From a virus: DNA of 36,654 nucleotides. The notes under the pieces were generated by a model. The model was not told the DNA's origin, did no database searches, and worked only from the letters and a program-made list of their open reading frames with translations. The DNA lies in IMG/VR virus record IMGVR_UViG_3300037343_000050, positions 1-36,654 of that record; one strand, 5' to 3'. A program made the position numbers and the translations under genes. Shown piece after piece: positions 30,797-36,654 of the stretch (positions are counted from its first letter, which is position 1; each line of letters begins with the position of its first letter).

Positions 30797-31030
30797 ATGG
30801 ATGAAATCAGCCACAAAGATATCTATGACCGCCTCGTTGCTGTCGAGTCAAAGGTAGATAAGATTGACGCTCAAACTACCGAGGTTGTCTCCGCATTTGA
30901 GAACGCAAAAGGTGCGTTCATTGCACTCGACTGGCTCTCACGTTTTGCTGGCAAGATACTAAAGGTGGCGGCTTTCTTTGCCGCACTAGGTGTGGCCACA
31001 ACAGTCATCTGGGAACGGTGGACTAAATGA
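30797..31030 (+). CDS. XhlA-like membrane protein (holin-associated)
   Basis: A 77-residue protein: an N-terminal heptad-like coiled coil (DIYDRLVAVESKVDKIDAQT) and a C-terminal membrane span (ILKVAAFFAALGVATTVIW). This topology matches the haemolysin XhlA family that accompanies phage holins. GGAG precedes the ATG. It opens the lysis cluster after a 107-base gap. Confidence 0.65.
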   Translation: MDEISHKDIYDRLVAVESKVDKIDAQTTEVVSAFENAKGAFIALDWLSRFAGKILKVAAFFAALGVATTVIWERWTK

Positions 31031-31269
31031 AGTCGCCCAAGCTGGTGCTGATTGAATGGGTGGATGCCTATCACGTTGACGCATGGCAGTTTGGAGCAAA
31101 ACCAAAAGCAGACTTTGACCCATGCTGGTCACTCGGTTTCCTAATGGATGAAAATAAGCAGGGCGTAGTTCTGGCACAGACTTGGTTCGATGGTGACTGT
31201 GCGAATCTAATCGGTATCCCACGAGGCATGATAAAAAAAATAAATGTTTTGGGTGACCTGAAGGGGTAG
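31027..31269 (+). CDS. Small conserved phage protein
   Basis: An 80-residue protein starting MKSPKLVLIEWVDAYHVDAW, with CWSLGFLMDENKQGVVLAQT. The layout suggests a compact α/β domain. Proteins like this are frequent in phages beside structural or lysis genes; function unknown. It overlaps the previous gene by ATGA. Confidence 0.7.
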   Translation: MKSPKLVLIEWVDAYHVDAWQFGAKPKADFDPCWSLGFLMDENKQGVVLAQTWFDGDCANLIGIPRGMIKKINVLGDLKG

Positions 31270-31271
31270 GA

Positions 31272-32216
31272 ATGAAAGTGACCGACGAGCAATTTATCCA
31301 GCTATGGGATAAGTACCAAAGTCCGGCAAGGTTAGCTGAGGCAACAGGGATGGCGGTTAGAGCAATCTATAATCGCCGAACTCGGATAGAAAAAAAGCTA
31401 GGTATCGCACTACATTCAGAGTCGTCGACAGGTGCAAAGAACGAGCGTTTCTACTATCGCCACCACATGGCTCGCGCTGATGCAAAGTTATACAACGGTA
31501 AAATATTTGTGGCCTCGGATTGTCACTATCACCCTGGTGAAATATCCCCAGCCCACAAGGCTTTTGTTAAGTTAATCAAGAAACATCAGCCTGAAATTGT
31601 GTGTATGAACGGCGATGTGTTTGACGGCGCTACTATTTCACGCTACCCCAAAGCGGCATGGGATGCAGTCAGACCACCCACCGTTAAGGAAGAACTAGAG
31701 GCAGTTGCAGAACGCTTGGACGAAATCGACAAGGTAGCTGGCAACGCTTTGCGGGTCTGGACGATTGGAAACCACGACCTGAGATACGAAGCAAGACTAG
31801 CATCAGCCGCACCTGAGTACGAGGGCGTACAAGGATTTGCGTTACGTGACCACTTTCCTGCATGGAAGCACGTACTAAGTTTGATGGTTAACGGCAACCT
31901 GATGATAAAACACAGATACCACAACGGCATACATGCAACGTATAACAATGCTGTCAAAGCGGGTATTAGTATGGTCACGGGTCACCTGCACAGGCTTCAA
32001 GCAACGATCTGGTCTGACTATTGCGGCTCACGGTTTGGCATCGACACAGGCACGCTAGCAGAGGTCGATGGCGATCACATGTCCTATGGGGAAGACTCAC
32101 CAAAAAACCATGCGTCGGGTTTTGCTGTTTTGACTATCTGCGATGGCAAGTTGCTCTACCCTGAGTTCTGTTATGTCGTTGATAAAGTCGCCTATTTTAG
32201 GGGTCAATCTGTATGA
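31272..32216 (+). CDS. Metallophosphoesterase with N-terminal HTH
   Basis: A 314-residue protein. Residues 18-44 (SPARLAEATGMAVRAIYNRR) form a helix-turn-helix. The calcineurin-like motifs follow in order: SDCH (D83, H85), NGDVFD (D115), GNHD (166-169), KHRYHNG (213-219) and GHLH (237-240). All metal ligands are present, so it should be an active phosphodiesterase or phosphatase on nucleic acid or nucleotide. Its location among lysis genes is unexplained. Confidence 0.85.
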   Translation: MKVTDEQFIQLWDKYQSPARLAEATGMAVRAIYNRRTRIEKKLGIALHSESSTGAKNERFYYRHHMARADAKLYNGKIFVASDCHYHPGEISPAHKAFVKLIKKHQPEIVCMNGDVFDGATISRYPKAAWDAVRPPTVKEELEAVAERLDEIDKVAGNALRVWTIGNHDLRYEARLASAAPEYEGVQGFALRDHFPAWKHVLSLMVNGNLMIKHRYHNGIHATYNNAVKAGISMVTGHLHRLQATIWSDYCGSRFGIDTGTLAEVDGDHMSYGEDSPKNHASGFAVLTICDGKLLYPEFCYVVDKVAYFRGQSV

Positions 32217-32467
32217 AGCTCGTTGACGATTCACGCGACTGGTCGAAGTGGTGGTCGGTTAGACTATCCATTATTGGAGGCACACTATTAACATTCTTGG
32301 AGGCTTTTCCTAATGCTCTCGCAACTGTTATCAATACTCTCCCGCAAGAAATCACAAGCACCATCGACGAACCCATCCTCAAGGGAATCGGAATCGTCTG
32401 CATCCTCGCCAGCCCTATTGCAAGGGTCATCAAGCAAGTGGATAGAACTAGCGACGGATCAGATTAA
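32213..32467 (+). CDS. Holin
   Basis: An 84-residue protein with two hydrophobic segments: about 17-41 (VRLSIIGGTLLTFLEAFPNA) and 57-72 (LKGIGIVCILASPIARVI), with charged ends. The N-terminus DSRDWSKWWSVRLS and topology match small holins next to lysozyme genes. It times lysis by opening the inner membrane. It overlaps the endolysin gene by 155 bases if the upstream endolysin start is used. Confidence 0.75.
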   Translation: MKLVDDSRDWSKWWSVRLSIIGGTLLTFLEAFPNALATVINTLPQEITSTIDEPILKGIGIVCILASPIARVIKQVDRTSDGSD

Positions 32468-32870
32468 GCAGGATGAGGGGCTAGTGCTACACGCTTACGA
32501 TGATTCTTTGGGCTACGCAACAATCGGCTATGGCAGGTTAATCGACAAGCGTAAAAACGGGGGCATTAACCAAGACGAAGCAAACTACATGCTAGAAAAT
32601 GATGTAAACGCACGATTAGTTGTGCTAAAAAATGCGGTTGATTGCTTTACCAGGCTAGACGACGCTCGTAAGGCTGTGTTGCTTAACATGTCATTCCAGC
32701 TTGGCATTACTGGATTGCTGAAGTTTAAGAACACGCTGGCCAAGATTGAGGCAGGTGATTACCAGGGCGCAGCTGACAATATGCTCAAGTCACTTTGGGC
32801 ACGACAGACCCCAAATCGGGCTGGCAGACTAGCTGAACAAATGAGGACAGGGCAATGGCAATATGGCTAA
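32313..32870 (+). CDS. Endolysin, T4-type lysozyme (GH24)
   Basis: A 185-residue muramidase. The catalytic triad fits T4 lysozyme exactly in spacing: E55, D64 and T70 in DEGLVLHAYDDSLGYATIGY. The C-terminus (LWARQTPNRAGRLAEQMRTG) is a conserved lysozyme ending. ATG 32313 has GGAGG at 9 bases and gives a Ser-rich 40-residue N-terminal extension that overprints the holin; a TTG near 32416 could start a shorter form. No signal peptide is evident, so release via the holin is expected. Confidence 0.88.
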   Translation: MLSQLLSILSRKKSQAPSTNPSSRESESSASSPALLQGSSSKWIELATDQIKQDEGLVLHAYDDSLGYATIGYGRLIDKRKNGGINQDEANYMLENDVNARLVVLKNAVDCFTRLDDARKAVLLNMSFQLGITGLLKFKNTLAKIEAGDYQGAADNMLKSLWARQTPNRAGRLAEQMRTGQWQYG

Positions 32871-33112
32871 AGTTCAAGGGCTATATCTTGGCGTTTGGTG
32901 CGGCATTAACAGCTATATTTGGCGTATATCTATACGGGCGGAGCAGTGGCGCATCCGATGCAAAGCTAAAGATTGAGAGGGCAGACCATGCGAAAGCGAG
33001 AACTATTGAAGACGCAGCGGATAGGGCGCGCAGGGCTGACGGTGACAACACTCCTGCTGTTGAGCGCCTGCACCGTTACAAACGGCTCAGAGACGCACAG
33101 GACGATCTGTAG
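32855..33112 (+). CDS. Rz-like inner-membrane spanin
   Basis: An 85-residue protein with an N-terminal membrane anchor (YILAFGAALTAIFGVYLYGR) and a charged helical periplasmic part (KLKIERADHAKARTIEDAAD). Position after the endolysin and an overlapping lipoprotein gene identify it as an i-spanin. It is short for Rz. Overlaps the endolysin by 16 bases. Confidence 0.75.
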   Translation: MAIWLKFKGYILAFGAALTAIFGVYLYGRSSGASDAKLKIERADHAKARTIEDAADRARRADGDNTPAVERLHRYKRLRDAQDDL

Positions 33113-33218
33113 GGAGTTGGGCATGGACTTGCCTACCTACTCGGTTAAAGACACGCCAGAGACGCTAGAAAGCGGCGCAAGGTTTATCGAGGTTTACTAC
33201 GCAGTTTGTGAGTATTAA
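32988..33218 (+). CDS. Rz1-like outer-membrane lipoprotein spanin
   Basis: A 76-residue protein from ATG 32988 (GAGAGG upstream). The lipobox LLLLSAC places the lipidated Cys at residue 28. The mature part (TVTNGSETHRTICRELGMDL onward) is not as Pro-rich as lambda Rz1. It starts inside the Rz-like gene in another frame and extends 106 bases past it. The allele at the left window end has a different C-terminus. Confidence 0.75.
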   Translation: MRKRELLKTQRIGRAGLTVTTLLLLSACTVTNGSETHRTICRELGMDLPTYSVKDTPETLESGARFIEVYYAVCEY

Positions 33219-33234
33219 CCAATGAGGTGATGTG

Positions 33235-33417
33235 ATGTGGATTGCTGTAATTTATATGTGTTTTGCTGCCGAATGTTTTTTTATAGATTCTCCACCTGCT
33301 CTTACGCAAGAGGGCTGCCTTGAGATGTTGGCTGGGGCAAGTAGGCAACTGGCATCCGACCCTGCTGTTATCGCTTTTGACGGTAAGTGCATTCAGGTGC
33401 GAATCAAAGAAAGTTAG
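33235..33417 (+). CDS. Small membrane/secreted-type phage protein (right copy)
   Basis: Counterpart of the gene at 50-232, with the start MWIAVIYM instead of MWVAIVYM and the rest the same. It follows the Rz1-like gene and ends the late operon. GAGG lies upstream of the ATG. Confidence 0.7.
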   Translation: MWIAVIYMCFAAECFFIDSPPALTQEGCLEMLAGASRQLASDPAVIAFDGKCIQVRIKES

Positions 33418-33722
33418 TCGTTACCGCATAATGGGTTAGCTCGTTGTCTTGGTTCATTGTTTTTTACCCACAAGATAGGCGGGTGTGTTTTCTCAAACTC
33501 ATCAACTAACATAGCCAGTGTCCACATCTCTTCTGTTTCAAAGGTCTCTAGCCATCGTGAAAAGCGCTCCCAGTCTCTGTCGTGCATGGGGTGCAAGGCG
33601 ATCTCTTGTGGGTATCCTTCGTCCGTATATACGTCTATCCTTCCCGCTGCCCAGCAGTCGCCGTTCTTAGCGATCCAGTCAGTGTTGATCGGACCCATCC
33701 AATTTGTTGAGTAACTTATCAT
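33414..33722 (-). CDS. Conserved phage protein (copy of 229-537)
   Basis: Same protein as at 229-537; last gene of the early operon, with stop codons overlapping the convergent late gene. Confidence 0.75.
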   Translation of the reverse strand: MISYSTNWMGPINTDWIAKNGDCWAAGRIDVYTDEGYPQEIALHPMHDRDWERFSRWLETFETEEMWTLAMLVDEFEKTHPPILWVKNNEPRQRANPLCGND

Positions 33723-33787
33723 CTGTTTTTTTCCTTAAGTTTGGCTTCAACAATTGCTGTATAAAGCACCAATCGCGCCTTTTTCAT
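33719..33787 (-). CDS. 22-residue mini-gene (copy of 534-602)
   Basis: Second copy of the EAKLKEKNR mini-gene, in the terminal repeat. Confidence 0.45.
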   Translation of the reverse strand: MKKARLVLYTAIVEAKLKEKNR

Positions 33788-33791
33788 TGCC

Positions 33792-34169
33792 TCAATTGAC
33801 ACCACTACCTCCGTTCACATTCTCATCAAGCCACTGTTGCACCTCTCCGCCAGACCACATCTTGCGTAGCATGGTGGGAAATACAATGCGCTCGCGCTGG
33901 TCTTCAATCGCGTCATCTAGCGCCTCCATGGCGTCCATCTCCGCCTCATACTGTTCGGCACCGGTTAGCGGGTGTGTAGCCGTGTTTTGCAATGCTTTTA
34001 ACGCCAGCTTCATTGCTCCAAGTGCAGGAATAGGATGAAACCCATCCAGTTTACAAAGTTCGCTCATGCGATTCTCCTCACTAATCGTTTCAATCTTCTC
34101 ACTAATCGTTTCAATATTCTCATCACAAACACAAATCGTTTCCCCGCATACCCTACAATATCCGCTCAT
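33792..34169 (-). CDS. Zinc-knuckle-like protein (copy of 607-984)
   Basis: Same protein as at 607-984, including the tandem repeat and the internal start at 34067. Confidence 0.7.
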   Translation of the reverse strand: MSGYCRVCGETICVCDENIETISEKIETISEENRMSELCKLDGFHPIPALGAMKLALKALQNTATHPLTGAEQYEAEMDAMEALDDAIEDQRERIVFPTMLRKMWSGGEVQQWLDENVNGGSGVN

Positions 34170-34185
34170 CTCCCTCCCCTAATGT

Positions 34186-34226
34186 ATCGTATTTAGGACA
34201 TTAACGCTGTTAATGCTTTGTTAATG
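34186..34226 (-). promoter_or_regulatory. Promoter/operator heptamers (copy of 1001-1041)
   Basis: Same three GTTAATG sites and candidate promoter as in the left copy. Confidence 0.45.
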
Positions 34227-34241
34227 GCACACAAATGGTTG

Positions 34242-34499
34242 TTACGCTGCCTTATCTTGACGGTAAGCAGGCTTACAAAGGTTAAACGGGTCGTGCAACC
34301 TGGTAGTGTGCCCAAACTTAAACGCTTTTTGGTTGTTTAGTTTGATGCGTATCAAATCATTATTAGCAATCATCTCGCCTATGACTGAGACAACATGGCT
34401 TTTACTGTAGCCAATCTCTTTAGCAATCTCTGCCGAGTCTGTCATACCAGCAGCAATGCACTCTTTTATCAGGTGCGGAACCTTAGTTCTTTTTTTCAT
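34242..34499 (-). CDS. Winged-helix regulator (copy of 1057-1314)
   Basis: Same 85-residue protein as the left copy. Confidence 0.7.
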   Translation of the reverse strand: MKKRTKVPHLIKECIAAGMTDSAEIAKEIGYSKSHVVSVIGEMIANNDLIRIKLNNQKAFKFGHTTRLHDPFNLCKPAYRQDKAA

Positions 34500-34684
34500 G
34501 CCTTCTCCTCGGTCAGCGTTCTGAGCGACAGTGCTTTGTACATATCCCACTTCTTTTGTATCTCCGGTTGCTCGCTAGCAGGAACCCATCCTCGTGCACG
34601 CCAACGTACAGATATGCAAGTTCCAGTCTTTGTATATATGAACTCACTCTCCAAGTTTCTTGCTAAGTCTTCTGTGTGCTTCAT
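34496..34684 (-). CDS. Small phage protein (copy of 1311-1499)
   Basis: Same 62-residue protein as the left copy. Confidence 0.65.
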   Translation of the reverse strand: MKHTEDLARNLESEFIYTKTGTCISVRWRARGWVPASEQPEIQKKWDMYKALSLRTLTEEKA

Positions 34685-34997
34685 CTAACCTCTCCTTAAA
34701 TTTTTTATGGTTCATGCGTACTCGGTGACTACAGTAATACTCTGACTCGTATGGAAAGCTGATATATCTAGCTTTGATAACAGCCCTGAGAGTGGCGTTA
34801 AGCTCGCACACGCACTTTTCTACTAGCTCTGCGTCTAACAGGTCAGGCTCTATCCTGTCCTCCGTATCGTCGCCCCACACGTCTCCTGACTCTGGTATGT
34901 AAAACCGTTCGGCACTGGCGCAAGTATCTGGGCCCTGGGGTGCTGTGCTACCTTGCATTGCAAACGACCAGTTAACCAAACGATCTCTTATGCTCAT
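34644..34997 (-). CDS. Q-like antiterminator candidate (copy of 1459-1812)
   Basis: Same 117-residue protein as the left copy. Confidence 0.5.
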   Translation of the reverse strand: MSIRDRLVNWSFAMQGSTAPQGPDTCASAERFYIPESGDVWGDDTEDRIEPDLLDAELVEKCVCELNATLRAVIKARYISFPYESEYYCSHRVRMNHKKFKERLDEAHRRLSKKLGE

Positions 34998-35335
34998 ATC
35001 TTTACCTTTTCAGATTCAAATAACCAGCCTATTGTCTTTCGGTGTGCTTCTTCCCACATTTCTACACGTTCTGCTTTACTCAGGTTCTTGCCTTGGTCAA
35101 GCTCCATATGACAAATATTGCACATAGCCGCTATCCTATAGTCCTGAGCTTTTATGCCTCTGCCCTTACCGTCTCGCAACTGGTTAGAGTGGGCGGCGAC
35201 CACAGTCCCATCGTTGTAATTCCCACAGGACATACACTCCGGCACCTCTCTTACTAGCTTTAGCAACTTAGGACTTCTGTAGGTTCCATGCGACACGAAC
35301 ATTCTCCTGTAAGTCATTTGCTGCTTGATCGCCAC
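34994..35335 (-). CDS. YbcO-like nuclease (copy of 1809-2150)
   Basis: Same 113-residue protein as the left copy. Confidence 0.65.
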   Translation of the reverse strand: MAIKQQMTYRRMFVSHGTYRSPKLLKLVREVPECMSCGNYNDGTVVAAHSNQLRDGKGRGIKAQDYRIAAMCNICHMELDQGKNLSKAERVEMWEEAHRKTIGWLFESEKVKI

Positions 35336-35480
35336 GAACCCTGCGGATGGTGTTTATGTACCGCTGTCTGCTGTCTCTGTCCGGTAGCTTGCAGACGTGT
35401 TTTGCCTCACACCAAGCCCTCCACTCCTCTGAATCCGTATGTACTTCCTGACCACTTGGTAGGGTTGTTGCTGTAGCCAT
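35268..35480 (-). CDS. DUF7696-like protein (copy of 2083-2295)
   Basis: Same 70-residue protein as the left copy. Confidence 0.65.
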   Translation of the reverse strand: MATATTLPSGQEVHTDSEEWRAWCEAKHVCKLPDRDSRQRYINTIRRVRGDQAANDLQENVRVAWNLQKS

Positions 35481-35809
35481 GATGATGCAATGTCCGGTTG
35501 AATTTTGATGATGGTTAATAATTTTCTTCGCATGTGATTAGTTTGATTAGCACTAGGTCTGTCTGCATCGGAGCTGTTGCCCATCGACCATAGCGCTCGT
35601 GGTGTGCCACCGGTATCTGATTTCCATTCTGATATGTGTATCCTGCCTTCGTGTTTTAGTATTTTAAGGTGGTAAGTAATACGAGACTTAGTTGCTGAAA
35701 ACTCTTGTGCAATATCCTTGACATAACAAGCGCCTTTATGCTTAATATGCCTGATGATTAAATATCGAATATGCATATCAATTACAGATCGTTGTGCAAG
35801 ATGTGCCAT
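35354..35809 (-). CDS. Winged-helix regulator (copy of 2169-2624)
   Basis: Same 151-residue protein as the left copy, including the overprinted C-terminal tail. Confidence 0.65.
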   Translation of the reverse strand: MAHLAQRSVIDMHIRYLIIRHIKHKGACYVKDIAQEFSATKSRITYHLKILKHEGRIHISEWKSDTGGTPRALWSMGNSSDADRPSANQTNHMRRKLLTIIKIQPDIASSWLQQQPYQVVRKYIRIQRSGGLGVRQNTSASYRTETADSGT

Positions 35810-35927
35810 TACAACAGGTAGTGCAGATGGTAGTCTTACCGTTTATCATAAATATCTGGGTTGTGCAGGCAGCGTAGGCGGCTGTGACTGCAAACGTTAA
35901 GGCGATTCCTAATGCTAATCGTTTCAT
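35778..35927 (-). CDS. Cysteine-rich secreted micro-protein (copy of 2593-2742)
   Basis: Same 49-residue signal-peptide protein as the left copy. Confidence 0.75.
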   Translation of the reverse strand: MKRLALGIALTFAVTAAYAACTTQIFMINGKTTICTTCCNGTSCTTICN

Positions 35928-36277
35928 AGGTGTTGATCCTTAAAATATATCACTTGGTCGATAAAGTGGCTAAATTCGTCTACTGTTAACTCTGTTGTGC
36001 TCGGCTCTGCTTCAGTCACCAACCCGAACGGCATCTCTATTACTCTGCCAGGTAGGAACCTTTCTTTAAAATACCTGTGCCAGACCTGTGGCGTAAACTG
36101 CTTGCCATCTAGCCAGACTGACTCTGCCACCTCGTGCACAGCCGCCCAATACAGCGCGTTCTGCTCTAGGCTACGGCTTGGCTTTCTTATCTCTACCACA
36201 TGGCCATCTGGCGCTTGTGATATCATTTCCATGGCATGAGACCTGTCTGCGGTGAGGCGGAGTATTGTCCGCTCCAT
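35924..36277 (-). CDS. ninB: NinB-like protein (copy of 2739-3092)
   Basis: Same 117-residue NinB/Orf-family protein as the left copy. Confidence 0.85.
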   Translation of the reverse strand: MERTILRLTADRSHAMEMISQAPDGHVVEIRKPSRSLEQNALYWAAVHEVAESVWLDGKQFTPQVWHRYFKERFLPGRVIEMPFGLVTEAEPSTTELTVDEFSHFIDQVIYFKDQHL

Positions 36278-36648
36278 TAGCCTTTGCCTCTAATGCCAGA
36301 TGCTAACGAGCGCTCAACTTTTTCTTTATTCCACAATTGATAGTTAATTTTGAACGTTCTGCGCTTGTTGTCGTCTATCTCAAATCCCCGTTGCGAGTTC
36401 GGTTTAAAGATATTGGCATCAGTAACGCTATACATCTGTCTGTCCATTTGGTTTTTAAAGGCGATGGGGTCTATGTCTATCAGCTCTAGCCACGGGCCAC
36501 CGTGCTCGTAGATAAACTCAAAAGCTAAAGCCACGTCCTCCTGTAGCTTTAACCCGTGCTCGGTATCCAAAGGCGGTAGAAAGGTATCTGCAACAGCGGA
36601 AGCAACAACAGCAGCTATTAGCTTTTCATAGGCTCGGATATCATCCAT
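36277..36648 (-). CDS. Early protein of unknown function (copy of 3092-3463)
   Basis: Same 123-residue protein as the left copy; the last complete gene before the window end. Confidence 0.7.
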   Translation of the reverse strand: MDDIRAYEKLIAAVVASAVADTFLPPLDTEHGLKLQEDVALAFEFIYEHGGPWLELIDIDPIAFKNQMDRQMYSVTDANIFKPNSQRGFEIDDNKRRTFKINYQLWNKEKVERSLASGIRGKG

Positions 36649-36654
36649 TTTCGA
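36641..36654 (-). CDS. 3' end of membrane mini-gene (partial)
   Basis: Only the last codons of the gene complete at 3456-3533 are present; the window ends inside it. Confidence 0.5.

Larger units (their letters stand above)
33251..36654. repeat. Right copy of ~3.4-kb terminal direct repeat
   Basis: Second copy of 66-3469. It starts inside the last late gene and runs to the end of the window, cutting the mini-gene at 36641. Genes inside it are the same physical genes as in the left copy once the genome is closed. Confidence 0.95.

Noticed and set aside
30769-30804. 11-codon frame before the XhlA-like gene, with AAAAGGA upstream
   Set aside because: It could be a coupling leader, but the peptide is too short to support as a gene.
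1-36654. tRNA or rRNA genes
   Set aside because: No cloverleaf or rRNA-like segment was seen on either strand by reading.

Overview
The window is an essentially complete double-stranded DNA phage genome of about 33.2 kb with its first 3.4 kb repeated at the end. Positions 66-3469 and 33251-36654 appear identical, so the contig closes into a circle or has a redundant end. The structural set is that of a short-tailed phage (podovirus): a P22-type portal, an SU10/DUF5309-type major capsid protein, a head-tail adaptor, a P22 gp10-like tail nozzle, four candidate internal/ejection proteins and two fibre proteins. There is no tape measure, tail tube or sheath. An Rz/Rz1-type spanin pair points to a Gram-negative host. 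Small genes and style resemble aquatic environmental phages, but the host cannot be named from the sequence.

Layout. The minus strand from about 7438 down to 229 is a tightly overlapped early operon. From promoter-proximal to distal it holds: a small acidic protein, a 29-residue remnant of a cytosine methyltransferase, a small basic protein, an Arc-type repressor, a zinc-ribbon protein, a PD-(D/E)xK-like nuclease, an HNH-AP2 endonuclease, a recombination module (Erf annealase, lambda-exo/YqaJ nuclease, SSB-like protein), a DUF3310 protein, NinB, a cysteine-rich secreted peptide, winged-helix regulators, a YbcO-like nuclease and a Q-like antiterminator. Several mini-genes of 22-49 codons sit between larger genes with ATGA-type overlaps.

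The plus strand starts at a divergent control region (7439-7727) with a promoter, a 33-bp inverted repeat and a leader hairpin followed by a T-run. Two replication genes (DUF1376 and lambda P-like) follow, and iteron-like repeats lie inside the first, as in lambda O. Next come an extended -10 promoter (8921-8949) and an intrinsic terminator (8997-9020). With the Q-like gene this resembles a lambdoid pR'/tR' late switch. The late operon then runs: two basic mini-proteins, ParB-MTase, TerS/TerL, portal, scaffold, capsid, tail, ejection proteins, fibres, HNH-AP2 endonuclease and lysis cassette. It ends at 33417 (232 in the left copy), where its last stop codon overlaps the last stop codon of the early operon.

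No integrase, CI-like repressor, DNA polymerase or replicative helicase was recognised. The phage combines lambdoid-style early and replication functions with a P22/SU10-like virion, and probably relies on the host replisome. Function calls are by recognition of families and motifs; no searches were run.
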